From assembly GCA_902775895.1 (NCBI GenBank), contig CACYNO010000010.1, positions 1-49,990 on the forward strand: a DNA stretch of 49,990 bases, written 5' to 3'. Each line of letters opens with the position of its first letter. Within the stretch, counting starts at the first letter, position 1. Both the position numbers and the translations under genes were made by a program. This document shows, one piece after another, positions 41,704 through 49,894 of this stretch. The notes below the pieces were generated by a model. It did not search any database and was not told where the DNA came from. It saw only the letters and a list, made by a program, of their open reading frames with translations. The stretch is from an uncultured Lachnospiraceae bacterium. Lineage in GTDB: Bacteria; Bacillota; Clostridia; Lachnospirales; Lachnospiraceae.

Positions 41704-42876
41704 TCAGGTAAGTCTTATTCTTTGTATGAATCTCTCATTAATAAAGAAATACCTGTCTTTAGCGCCGTTTGGCACGAGCTCGATCACCGGGATCTCCGTA
41801 TCCTGCTTGGTGACAAATTTTCCGCTTATATCCATTACCGCAAAGGAATTATCGTTTTTCATTATAATACTATTGTCATAAAAATGGTAATCGGAATAGA
41901 GAGTATCTGTTTCAACATCACTCATTACTTTCCCGGAAGGATCATAAACACATATTCTTCCGGAAGAATAAATAAGTGCAAATTTGTTATCTTCAAAAAT
42001 GACTTTGTTTACGGTTCCTTCCGTTTCTATACGTTTCTTTTCTTTTGAGTTCTCCGCAGAGTAAAATGTCACGCTGTCACCTGCAACGGCAACCACCGTA
42101 TCATTACCGAAAAATTCCACAACTCCCACCGGCTTTTCGCCGAAATTGTTGAACCTTCCGGTCTCTGCAGAATCCTTTTCACCCGAACCGAAGTCATAAA
42201 ACCTTATCCCCGTCTCCAGGAGATTCCCCGCAGCCCTCACATATGATACGGCAAGTTTCTTTCCGTCATCGCTTATTGCTATATCAACCGGATACCCCTC
42301 TCCCCTGATGGATGTCTTGATGGAATAGATATACTCTCCTGCTTTGTCGTACATATTTATGTAATTGTCATCGTTATCCTGCAGCACGGCCGCAACAAGA
42401 CCGGAGGATGAAACTTCCGTCTGAAGTATGGGAAACTGTGTATCAGCACGGGAAAGCATTCCGTTTTCATCGAATACTTCTATGGCATTTCCGTTGATAT
42501 CACCTATACAGATAATATTGTCCCGGGTCTTCACGGAAGGGTTGGTCATGGTATGTACCGTATTCCACACCTTTTCCCCGTCGATATTTACCCTTTCAAC
42601 TCCTCCTCCGGAGCATCTTATATATCCCTCTTTGTAATATGTATATTTTGCTCCGGCCTCGTCTTCTCTGGACTCCGAGGAAATAATGGTATATGAGGAG
42701 TATGACCTGTTTATCTGAATAAATGTTACGATAAGGGCGATCGCTACTGCAACGGCAGCGATCACCGCTATTATCGTTACTTTCTTTCTTGTGCGCTGCT
42801 TTCTTTTTTGACGCATCTGCTGCAGCTCGTCGTTGAACTCTCCGCTTCCGACGATGTTTTCATTATCTGAAGTCAT
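41704..42876 (-). CDS. DUF5711-family membrane-anchored beta-propeller protein
   Basis: This 390-residue protein has a lysine/arginine-rich cytoplasmic start (residues 20-32), one transmembrane segment (about 33-53, VTIIAVIAAVAVAIALIVTF), and an extracellular region of repeated beta-strand blades, each with a G-x-x-x-x-x-D or S-D-D-G turn (for example ISDDGKKLAVSYV and DSVTFYSA). It matches the DUF5711 layout known from Lachnospiraceae; function is not established. It lies between the hydratase and hprK genes, 19-43 bp from each, so it may be part of their transcript. Confidence 0.75.
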   Translation of the reverse strand: MTSDNENIVGSGEFNDELQQMRQKRKQRTRKKVTIIAVIAAVAVAIALIVTFIQINRSYSSYTIISSESREDEAGAKYTYYKEGYIRCSGGGVERVNIDGEKVWNTVHTMTNPSVKTRDNIICIGDINGNAIEVFDENGMLSRADTQFPILQTEVSSSGLVAAVLQDNDDNYINMYDKAGEYIYSIKTSIRGEGYPVDIAISDDGKKLAVSYVRAAGNLLETGIRFYDFGSGEKDSAETGRFNNFGEKPVGVVEFFGNDTVVAVAGDSVTFYSAENSKEKKRIETEGTVNKVIFEDNKFALIYSSGRICVYDPSGKVMSDVETDTLYSDYHFYDNSIIMKNDNSFAVMDISGKFVTKQDTEIPVIELVPNGAKDRYFFINERFIQRIRLT

Positions 42877-42894
42877 AACAATCCCTTAAAGGCA

Positions 42895-45171
42895 TTAATG
42901 ATTTTTGTAATAGTTTATAAGACATCCGTCCGAGATGATCTGTCTTTCATCTTCGGTAAGGAGTCCCGTTGTCATATCAAACTCTTTTAATTCTTTTGTG
43001 ACAACGTATGCTTTGGCGGATTCGCCACCGTCCTTTATGATCTGTGCGATACCGGGAATAAATATATAGTCACCGTTCTCGAAAGGCAGATCTCCCTTTT
43101 CAACGATAAACGGCACCATACCCCAGTTAATAAGGTTTGAACGGTATCTCTTGGTGGCATACTCTCTTGCTATATTGGCCCATCCGCCCAGTACCTTCTG
43201 GCATGACGCAGCCTGCTCCCTTGCAGAACCGTCCCCCGGTTTTTCCGCAAAGATAGTACTTCCTATACCTGTGTTTTCGGGAGTTGCACCGAATCTGTCC
43301 TTTATGATATCCATTACGATTCCTGTCTCAGGAAGTACCTCGGCTATATCTTTTCCTTCTTCCCTTGCTTTTTCCGCAAGCTGAACTTCTTTAGCCCTGC
43401 CAACGTATGCCGGATCTTTTCTTGAAAGAGCAAACTCCGCAAGAGCTAAAGGATTTGATCTGTAGGATGAAGTCTCTCCCGAAGGTATAAGCTCGTCCGT
43501 AGTAGTTACGGGATCATGTATCTCAGATACCACCTTGATAAGAAGGTTTTCAGGAAGACTTACCATCTGCGGCCAGTCTTTTATGTTTGGACCAAATCTA
43601 AGGGGTTCATCCGCCTTTGCCTCTCCCTTGCTGTCGAATATCCTGTTCTCATAGATCGTCTTGTCAAAGTGATAAACAGGTCTTGAATACTGAATATCTG
43701 CAAGCTCGGTGGCAGGTGTAAGGAATCCCTTGTTTGCTGCCGTAGCGGCAATGGATCTGGCATCCATAAGGGCAACTGATGATATCTGACCGTTCTGAAG
43801 CTTTGAGCCTTCACGGTTCGGGAAGTTTCTTGTTGTATGTCTTATGGAGAAGCTGTTGTTTGCAGGCGTATCTCCTGCTCCGAAGCATGGTCCGCAAAAA
43901 GCTGTCTTGATAACTGCACCCGTCTCCAAAAGATCAGCCATACGACCGTTCTTAAGCAGTTCCATATAGATCGGTGTACTTGCGGGATAAACAGAAAGGG
44001 TAAACTCGTCACTTCCTATGGATCTCCCTTTAAGTATATCCGCCGCATCACAGATGTTTTCATATCCGCCGCCTGCACATCCTGCGATTATACCCTGCTC
44101 TACATAGAGCTTTCCGTCTTTTATACTGTTCGTAAGATTCAGCTCAACTTTATCTCCCAGCAGTTCACGGCTGTCCTGCTCGCACTTGTGTAAGATATCC
44201 TCAAGGTTAGCGTTCAGCGCTTCTATCTCGTAGGTGTTGCTTGGGTGGAATGGCAGAGCGATCATGGGTTTTACAGTGGACAGATCCACATAGACTACGC
44301 CGTCATAATATGCTCCCTCTTCCGGTGCAAGATCTTTATGGTCTCCCGTCCTTCCGTGGATATCAAGGAACTCTTTTGTCTTTTCATCCGTCTGCCAGAT
44401 GGAAGAAAGACATGTTGTCTCCGTAGTCATAACATCCACGCCTATACGGAAATCCATGGAAAGATTCCCTACTCCGGGGCCTATAAACTCCATGACTTTA
44501 TTCTTCACGTATCCCTTGGCGAATACCTCTCCGATAATGGCAAGAGCCACATCCTGGGGTCCCACTCCTTTAACAGGCTCTCCTTCCAGATAAACGGCTA
44601 CCACTTCCGGTCTGGGGATATCATATGTTTTATTAAGAAGCTGCTTAACCAGCTCCGGTCCGCCTTCTCCCACTGCCATGGTGCCTATTGCCCCGTAGCG
44701 TGTATGTGAATCGGAGCCAAGTATCATTCCGCCTCCAACAGCCATCTCCTCACGGGCATACTGATGGATAACCGCCTGATGGGGAGGCACGTATATTCCG
44801 CCGTACTTCTTTGCCGCAGAAAGACCGAAAAGGTGATCATCCTCGTTTATGGTTCCTCCCACCGCACAAAGGGAGTTGTGGCAGTTTGTAAGAACGTAAG
44901 GTATGGGGAATCTCTCAAGTCCCGATGCACGGGCCGTCTGAATGATACCTACATAAGTAATATCGTGGGATATTATCTTATCGAACTTGATCTTCAGGCT
45001 TTCCATATTGCCTGATGTGTTATGGTCTTCAAGTATCCCGTAGGCAATGGTCCTTTCTCTGCCTTGTCCTTCGGATACTCCTGCACCGGCAATTGTACCC
45101 GAATTCTCAGGGGTATTCTCCACCATGACGCCGTTTATATAATATGCTCCGCATTCGCTTAATTTAACCAT
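42895..45171 (-). CDS. acn: Aconitase-family hydratase
   Basis: This 758-residue protein has the aconitase fold. The [4Fe-4S] ligands are seen in [17 protein letters not shown] (aligned with GSCTNSSYED) and [12 protein letters not shown] (aligned with ACGPCIG). Substrate-loop arginines lie in [17 protein letters not shown] and [34 protein letters not shown] is the N-terminal signature. It resembles the YbhJ-like 'hydratase' branch, so aconitase activity is likely but not certain; citrate synthase 4 kb away supports it. The start overlaps the HIT gene end by 8 bp. Confidence 0.85.
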   Translation of the reverse strand: MVKLSECGAYYINGVMVENTPENSGTIAGAGVSEGQGRERTIAYGILEDHNTSGNMESLKIKFDKIISHDITYVGIIQTARASGLERFPIPYVLTNCHNSLCAVGGTINEDDHLFGLSAAKKYGGIYVPPHQAVIHQYAREEMAVGGGMILGSDSHTRYGAIGTMAVGEGGPELVKQLLNKTYDIPRPEVVAVYLEGEPVKGVGPQDVALAIIGEVFAKGYVKNKVMEFIGPGVGNLSMDFRIGVDVMTTETTCLSSIWQTDEKTKEFLDIHGRTGDHKDLAPEEGAYYDGVVYVDLSTVKPMIALPFHPSNTYEIEALNANLEDILHKCEQDSRELLGDKVELNLTNSIKDGKLYVEQGIIAGCAGGGYENICDAADILKGRSIGSDEFTLSVYPASTPIYMELLKNGRMADLLETGAVIKTAFCGPCFGAGDTPANNSFSIRHTTRNFPNREGSKLQNGQISSVALMDARSIAATAANKGFLTPATELADIQYSRPVYHFDKTIYENRIFDSKGEAKADEPLRFGPNIKDWPQMVSLPENLLIKVVSEIHDPVTTTDELIPSGETSSYRSNPLALAEFALSRKDPAYVGRAKEVQLAEKAREEGKDIAEVLPETGIVMDIIKDRFGATPENTGIGSTIFAEKPGDGSAREQAASCQKVLGGWANIAREYATKRYRSNLINWGMVPFIVEKGDLPFENGDYIFIPGIAQIIKDGGESAKAYVVTKELKEFDMTTGLLTEDERQIISDGCLINYYKNH

Positions 45172-45589
45172 TAGATATCTCCTTAGCTATATTTTTTCTG
45201 ATCTCGGAAAGCTTCTCCTCGTCCGGTGTTCCCGGATTCCAGCCCACGTTTACACCGTCATCCTTATATCTCGGTATAAGATGCATGTGAAAATGAAATA
45301 CGGTCTGTCCTGCCGCCTCACCGTTGTTTTGCACCACGTTCAATCCGTCGTAATCCATCACATTCTTCATCGCTCTTGCAATCTTTGCCGCAGTTTTGAA
45401 AATGTGGGATGCCAGTTCATCTTCCAGCTCATAGATATTGCTTACGTGTTCCTTCGGGATAATAAGCATATGTCCCGTGCTTGCAGGTGATGCATCAAAT
45501 ATCACTTTCACGGTATCATCTTCATATATCGGCTCCACGGGTATGTCTCCGTTTGCCAGTTTACAGAAAATACAGTCATCTTTTTTCAT
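45164..45589 (-). CDS. HIT-family (Hint-type) hydrolase
   Basis: This 141-residue protein has the histidine triad HFHMHLIPR (near 98-106), preceded by [14 protein letters not shown], and the N-terminal zinc-type pair CIFCK, as in the Hint branch. Members hydrolyse nucleoside phosphoramidates and adenylates. The ATG chosen follows AAAGGATGG at acceptable spacing; the longer frame would begin inside the promoter region. It heads the minus-strand run with the hydratase and is transcribed away from rpsF. Confidence 0.93.
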   Translation of the reverse strand: MKKDDCIFCKLANGDIPVEPIYEDDTVKVIFDASPASTGHMLIIPKEHVSNIYELEDELASHIFKTAAKIARAMKNVMDYDGLNVVQNNGEAAGQTVFHFHMHLIPRYKDDGVNVGWNPGTPDEEKLSEIRKNIAKEISNG

Positions 45590-45668
45590 GTGTATACCCA
45601 TCCTTTCCGGGAAAATCATTACTGTTTATTGTATCATAAAATAGTAGTGTTGCCACGCCTTATATTCC

Positions 45669-45698
45669 TTGACTTTGTAAATCGATCCGTGATAGAAT
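45669..45698 (+). promoter_or_regulatory. rpsF-ssb-rpsR promoter
   Basis: TTGACT (45669-45674) and TAGAAT (45693-45698) are 18 bases apart. The ~100-base leader after it contains two hairpins, CCCTGC-CAAAT-GCAGGG (45725-45741) and TTCTCT-TATTTC-AGAGAA (45754-45771). Part of it may be an S6:S18-binding autoregulatory leader, as known in other bacteria; the consensus was not checked. Confidence 0.65.
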
Positions 45699-45805
45699 AC
45701 TCAACTGTGATAATCTTTAACTTTCCCTGCCAAATGCAGGGGATTATCCTTGTTTTCTCTTATTTCAGAGAAGACCATTCAGACCAAAAGGAGGTGTAAA
45801 GACAG

Positions 45806-46093
45806 ATGAACAATTACGAATTAACATTGATAGTCAGTGCAAGCGTTGATGATGAGGCAAGAAATGCATGCTTAGAGCAGGTAAAGGGCCTTATTGAGAA
45901 AAACGGCGGCAGCGTTACGGATCCGGGAACCCCGGAGAAGAAAAGACTTGCTTATGACATTCAGAAGATGAGCGAGGGATGGTACTGCTTCATTAAGTTC
46001 CAGGCCGGACCTGAGGCTCCTGCAGGAATCGAAAAGCAGCTTCGTATAACAAGTAATGTACTCCGTTTTCTTATTGTCAGAGAAGGGGAATGA
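45806..46093 (+). CDS. rpsF: 30S ribosomal protein S6
   Basis: S6 (95 residues) pairs with S18 on the small-subunit platform. It starts MNNYELTLIVSASVDDE, with LAYDIQKMSEGWYCFIKF and ITSNVLRFLIVRE as family marks. AAGGAGGTG precedes the ATG. It heads the conserved rpsF-ssb-rpsR operon; its stop lies 38 bp before the ssb ATG. Confidence 0.98.
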   Translation: MNNYELTLIVSASVDDEARNACLEQVKGLIEKNGGSVTDPGTPEKKRLAYDIQKMSEGWYCFIKFQAGPEAPAGIEKQLRITSNVLRFLIVREGE

Positions 46094-46131
46094 TCAACAC
46101 TTTCACTGCTGACGCTATAAGGAGAAAGACT

Positions 46132-46605
46132 ATGAACAATGTAGTATTAATGGGCAGACTTACACGTGACCCGATGCAGCGTATGGCTAACACGGCAAAC
46201 GGAGAGCTTGAGATTGCAAGATTTACTCTCGCCGTGGACAGAAGACGCAGAGCGAGCGGAGACAGTGGAGAACAGACAGCGGATTTTATCAGCTGCACAG
46301 CCTTCGGAAAGCAGGCTGAATTTGTTAACAAATATTTACATCAGGGAACAAAAGTATGTCTCAGCGGACGTATCCAGACGGGAAGCTATACCAATAAAGA
46401 CGGTCAGACGGTTTACACTACCGACGTGATCGTTGAGAGTATAGAATTTGCCGAAAGTAAAGCTGCGGCTGCAGGAGGACAGGCACCTGTCTACAACAAT
46501 GCACCGCAGGAGGACATGGGCGGCAACCTTTCCGGCGGATCCGAGAGCTCAGACTTTATGAATATCCCTGACAGTGTGGATGATGAAGGACTTCCATTCA
46601 AATAA
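46132..46605 (+). CDS. ssb: Single-stranded DNA-binding protein
   Basis: Ssb (157 residues) coats single-stranded DNA in replication and repair. The OB fold starts MNNVVLMGRLTRDPMQR and includes FTLAVDRRRR, FISCTAFGKQAEFVNKYL and GRIQTGSYTNKDGQTVYTT. A Gly/Gln/Asn-rich linker leads to the acidic tail DSVDDEGLPFK, the partner-docking tip ending in LPF. The start has AAGGAG upstream; an earlier in-frame start overlaps rpsF and is rejected. Mid-operon place between rpsF and rpsR is typical. Confidence 0.98.
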   Translation: MNNVVLMGRLTRDPMQRMANTANGELEIARFTLAVDRRRRASGDSGEQTADFISCTAFGKQAEFVNKYLHQGTKVCLSGRIQTGSYTNKDGQTVYTTDVIVESIEFAESKAAAAGGQAPVYNNAPQEDMGGNLSGGSESSDFMNIPDSVDDEGLPFK

Positions 46606-46620
46606 TTCAGGAGGATACAG

Positions 46621-46968
46621 ATGTCAGAAGAAGAAAATATCGTAGAAGAAGCTGTAACTGAGACTCAGGAAGCAGCTGCAAATGAAAACACATCTGCGCC
46701 TTCAGGCTCAGATGATTCACAGGACAGAGGAGATTCCCGCGCAAGAAGAAGACCTATGAGAAGAAGAAGAAAGGTCTGCGCATTCTGTGAAGACGAAAAG
46801 AAACCTATTGACTTCAAGGATGTTAACACCCTTAAGAAGTACGTTTCTGAGAGAGGAAAGATCTTACCGAGAAGAATCACCGGTAACTGCGCAAAGCACC
46901 AGAGAGCTATCACTCTCGCAGTAAAGCGCGCAAGACACGTCGCTCTTATGCCTTATACAGTAGAGTGA
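46621..46968 (+). CDS. rpsR: 30S ribosomal protein S18 with acidic N-terminal extension
   Basis: S18 is usually 75-80 residues; here it is 115. The last ~70 residues are standard ([41 protein letters not shown]), including a C-x-x-C plus C set, suggesting the zinc-binding form. The first ~40 residues are rich in Glu, Ser and Asp ([20 protein letters not shown]), followed by an Arg-rich stretch [12 protein letters not shown]. The start has CAGGAGG in front; no internal start with a ribosome site was seen that would give the short form. A terminator follows. Confidence 0.95.
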   Translation: MSEEENIVEEAVTETQEAAANENTSAPSGSDDSQDRGDSRARRRPMRRRRKVCAFCEDEKKPIDFKDVNTLKKYVSERGKILPRRITGNCAKHQRAITLAVKRARHVALMPYTVE

Positions 46969-46980
46969 TCGCGATAACAA

Positions 46981-47342
46981 ATTTGGCGCGGAGCGCTAAT
47001 GAAAAAAAGCAGTCCCTGAGAGTTTACTCTCAATGGGACTGCTTTTTTGAAATTAGCATTGCGCGTCTTTGACGCGTGCGGATTGGACTCGCGTAGCGAG
47101 GGCAAGACGCTACTCGCGCAAAATCTGAAATATGAACGCGTGCGGATTGAACTCGCGTAGCGAGGACAAGACGCTCTCTGCGCCGGATATATTAACATTG
47201 CGCGTCTTTGACCCATGCAAAAAATCCTGCGAATTTTTATTGGCTCTGCTTAGCAGAGACAATCCGCTACTCGCGCAAAATCTGAATTATGAACGCGTGC
47301 GGATTGACCGCGTAGCGGGCAAGACGCTAAGACGCGCCAAAT
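46981..47342. repeat. Palindromic element with 10-bp terminal inverted repeats and internal repeats
   Basis: The 362-bp segment begins with ATTTGGCGCG and ends with its exact complement CGCGCCAAAT (47333-47342). Inside are a large hairpin (see the rpsR terminator) and about three copies of a GCGTGCGGATTG-stem-loop-GCAAGACGCT unit near 47072, 47137 and 47294, and a divergent fourth near 47240. Stem-loops are CTCGCGTAGCGAG (twice), CTCTGCTTAGCAGAG and CCGCGTAGCGG. No transposase. MITE-like or REP-like origin is inferred. It cuts the HEPN gene. Confidence 0.7.
47002..47048 (+). terminator. Terminator after rpsR
   Basis: AAAAAAGCAGTCCC pairs with GGGACTGCTTTTTT around an inner TGAGAG-TTTA-CTCTCA stem. 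It works in either direction and is part of the palindromic element that follows rpsR. Confidence 0.9.
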
Positions 47343-47410
47343 ATGTAATCACTCAGTTTAACCGCATTATCATAAATTTTCTTAATACGTTCATCATCAG
47401 ATCTAATCAT
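47327..47410 (-). pseudogene. HEPN (HepT-like) toxin gene remnant, 27 codons
   Basis: The ATG overlaps the stop of the upstream nucleotidyltransferase gene by 4 bp (ATGA), the classic MNT-HEPN arrangement. The 27 codons read MIRSDDERIKKIYDNAVKLS then DYIFGAS, matching the start of HepT/DUF86-type HEPN proteins (R-I-x-x-I ... K-L-x-x-Y-x-x-G). The frame stops where the terminal repeat of the palindromic element begins (codons F-G-A). The R-x4-6-H catalytic part is missing, so the toxin should be inactive. Remainder was not found on the far side. Confidence 0.7.
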
Positions 47411-47709
47411 GCCACCAACACCTTTTCATTCATGATCTGTCTGTAAAAATCGCTATTTTCATTTACCTCATTGATTTCAAAAACATCTATTTTTTTATCA
47501 AGAACTCTTCGCAATTCCTCAGCAAACGCAAATATATCTGTGAGCCTGAACTTATCACCACCGGACACCAGAAAGTCTATGTCACTATCGGGAGAGACTT
47601 CATTTCTCGCATAAGATCCGAATATATATACTTCATCAATATTATATTTTTGTGTAATCGGTCTAATAATATCCGCAATTTCGTCAATTTTTAAAATACT
47701 AGTGTTCAT
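47407..47709 (-). CDS. mntA: MNT-type nucleotidyltransferase antitoxin (orphaned)
   Basis: This 100-residue minimal nucleotidyltransferase has the motif VYIFGSYARNEVSPDSDIDFLV (read in two blocks: GSYARNE and PDSDIDFLV, near 30-50) with the D-x-D metal site. In MNT-HEPN pairs the MNT protein AMPylates and silences the HEPN RNase. The start at MNTSILKI has AAGGTGG upstream. Its toxin partner is truncated to 27 codons, so the antitoxin is orphaned here. Sequence composition is AT-rich compared with the ribosomal genes beside it. Confidence 0.85.
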   Translation of the reverse strand: MNTSILKIDEIADIIRPITQKYNIDEVYIFGSYARNEVSPDSDIDFLVSGGDKFRLTDIFAFAEELRRVLDKKIDVFEINEVNENSDFYRQIMNEKVLVA

Positions 47710-47905
47710 AAATACCACCTTTTGTCAAATTCAATAACGCCTCACTTTAATTGTATTGTAACATAACGTCAATAATTACATTGAATATTTTTGCATTAAT
47801 TTATATTTATCATCAGTTGCAAATTAATCCGAGAGTAAACAGCGGGACGGTACTTCTATAGAGAATTTTTTACAGATAAATGCAAAACTTTAATAATTAT
47901 AAAAA

Positions 47906-47940
47906 CCCCTGTACGCTAAGCTCGCTAAAGAGTACAGGGG
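47906..47940 (-). terminator. Terminator of the surface protein gene
   Basis: On the minus strand CCCCTGTAC and GTACAGGGG pair across a 17-base loop and are followed by TTTTTAT. It begins 16 bases past the stop codon. Confidence 0.88.
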
Positions 47941-47956
47941 AAAAATTATACGTTTT

Positions 47957-49747
47957 TTACTTTATCCAGCCTCTGCCGTCAGCCGTATACATCTTTCCTG
48001 CCACGCTGAACTTCTTGTTTGTCACAAGCCATCCGTTTCCTCCAAAGTAGGACTTGTGTGTCACTTTTTCTCCGTCTGCTTTGCCCAGCGTCACCATGCC
48101 GGTACGAAGCCAGCCGTTACCTCCAAAGTAGGACCAGTGTGGTGTCTTCTCTCCCTGTGACTTGTCCATCCACTGCCAGCTGGTACGCAGCCAGCCGTTG
48201 CTTCCAAAATAACTCCAGTGCTTCTTTGCGTTGCCGTCAGGATTGTTTGTACCTTTACCCATCTGCTGCCAGCCTGTACGAAGCCAGCCGTTTGGTCCGA
48301 AGTATGACCAGTGTGCGGTCTTTTCACCTTCGTTCTTGCCCATATTCCTCCAGCCGGTGTAGAGTTTGCCGTCCTTTCCGAAATATGACCAGTGCTCTGT
48401 CTTCTCCCCCTCGGCTTTACCCATCTTGTGCCATCCGGTGTAGGCTTTGCCGTCTTTGTAGTATTTCCAGCCGCCGTTTTCATTTTTCCAGCCGGTCTTA
48501 ATCGTAGAAGAATTATTATCTACTACAGTAACATTAATCGTTCTCTTACCACTTTCAAGTAATGTTAATTTAGCCGTTCCTGTATTTATTGCCTTTATCG
48601 TCTTTCCAGTTTTGTCAAATAATGCAATTTTAGAATTACTGCTCGACCAATTGAGTTGTTCATCCGTATCATATAGCTCAACTCCAAGACTTTGTCCCTT
48701 ACTCATAATTATATTCGGAATACTATTTTTTAAAAAAATGCTGCTTGACGTAATACCACTAGCATCTAAAGTTTTTAAATTATTATTATTTAAATTAACC
48801 CAAACACCTTTATTATTACCCATTTTTATGTTCGCAAGTGAGTCATTATTTTGTATATGCAATTCACCTTTTAACTTTGAGGTTTTACTCAGATCAAGAT
48901 CTTTTAATTTTTCGTTATATGTTATGTACACCGATTCTAAACTATTTCCCGATCCAACTTTTATAGATGTAATCTTACTGCAATCATTTACTCCCAAACT
49001 TTTTAATTTATTGTTACTGCTCACGTCCAATGATGTAAGCGCACTGCAATATTTCGCACTAAACTCTTCCAAATTTTTATAATCGGATAAATTCAAAGAT
49101 GTCACTCCGGGCAGATTCCCATAAGACTCACTACCTCCATCTAATTTAAGTTTCTTTAACTTCCCAGCTGTTGAAGCATCAAGATTAAATGCACCTGTAA
49201 ATCCCTGAATGTCCAGAGTTTCCATTTTGCTGCATTTACTAAGATCTAATTTGTTCATAGTAGCACCGGCGTAATTCACTTTTAATTCCTTAAGATTTTT
49301 ACATTTACTGAAATCAAAGCTACTGATCTTAAGATCTGTTTCCCCGTAAACAGTGAAGCTTTTCAAATTATCCATAACAGCTTTATTTAAAGATGAGTGC
49401 ATTGGCGCACTAAGTGTCTCAAGATTTGTAAAATATTCAATACCTTTAATGTTATCAACGAACGGAGCCCATGTTCCGTCGCTTAATATTATTATTGAGG
49501 TATCCAGGCTCGTAACACTTTTTATTTCATCACTGCTGAGTTTCTTATTTTTATCCTTATCAATTGTGTTCAGGACATATTCCCGAAAATATTTATTGGG
49601 AAAATTCGTCGCATTTATAGCCACATCCGTCGCTGCAAACACCTCAGCCTGCTGCAACACCCCCGTCACAGCCGCTCCGGAAAATAAACTCCCCGCACCA
49701 ATAAGTCCTGCCGCAGCAATCCCTAATAACCTCTTACTTTTCTTCAT
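47957..49747 (-). CDS. Surface protein with leucine-rich repeats, Ig-like domain and cell-wall-binding repeats
   Basis: This 596-residue protein starts with a signal peptide (MKKSKRLLGIAAAGLIGAG, cut near VFAA-TD). An EF-hand-like D-K-D-K-N-K-K-L stretch follows (near 55), then an atypical leucine-rich-repeat region (about 75-320), a bacterial Ig-like group 2 domain (about 335-405, WSSSNSKIALFD), and about six 20-30-residue repeats of the choline/cell-wall-binding type (HWSYFGPNGWLRTGWQ) to the end. It should be attached non-covalently to the envelope. The target is unknown. GAG-type site AAAGGAG precedes the chosen ATG. Its promoter carries a 14-T tract. Confidence 0.9.
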   Translation of the reverse strand: MKKSKRLLGIAAAGLIGAGSLFSGAAVTGVLQQAEVFAATDVAINATNFPNKYFREYVLNTIDKDKNKKLSSDEIKSVTSLDTSIIILSDGTWAPFVDNIKGIEYFTNLETLSAPMHSSLNKAVMDNLKSFTVYGETDLKISSFDFSKCKNLKELKVNYAGATMNKLDLSKCSKMETLDIQGFTGAFNLDASTAGKLKKLKLDGGSESYGNLPGVTSLNLSDYKNLEEFSAKYCSALTSLDVSSNNKLKSLGVNDCSKITSIKVGSGNSLESVYITYNEKLKDLDLSKTSKLKGELHIQNNDSLANIKMGNNKGVWVNLNNNNLKTLDASGITSSSIFLKNSIPNIIMSKGQSLGVELYDTDEQLNWSSSNSKIALFDKTGKTIKAINTGTAKLTLLESGKRTINVTVVDNNSSTIKTGWKNENGGWKYYKDGKAYTGWHKMGKAEGEKTEHWSYFGKDGKLYTGWRNMGKNEGEKTAHWSYFGPNGWLRTGWQQMGKGTNNPDGNAKKHWSYFGSNGWLRTSWQWMDKSQGEKTPHWSYFGGNGWLRTGMVTLGKADGEKVTHKSYFGGNGWLVTNKKFSVAGKMYTADGRGWIK

Positions 49748-49820
49748 TGTCACTATACTCCTTTCATCTGAAATCCTTACATTGTACAAATGCCTTTTTT
49801 GATATGACATTTTCACTATC

Positions 49821-49850
49821 ATATTATCACACGTTTTTTTTTTTTTTCAA
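49821..49850 (-). promoter_or_regulatory. Surface protein promoter with homopolymer in the spacer
   Basis: On the minus strand TTGAAA (49845-49850) and TAATAT (49821-49826) are 18 bases apart. The spacer is mostly an A run: 14 consecutive T on the plus strand (49834-49847), which includes half of the -35 box. Slippage in this tract would alter promoter spacing. Confidence 0.65.
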
Positions 49851-49894
49851 TATATATCTTTGCAAAAAAATTCCGGCAGAGAAACACCCTCTGA

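Noticed and set aside
46981-47342. CRISPR array
   Set aside because: Units are irregular in length and spacing, contain internal stem-loops, and no cas genes are near.
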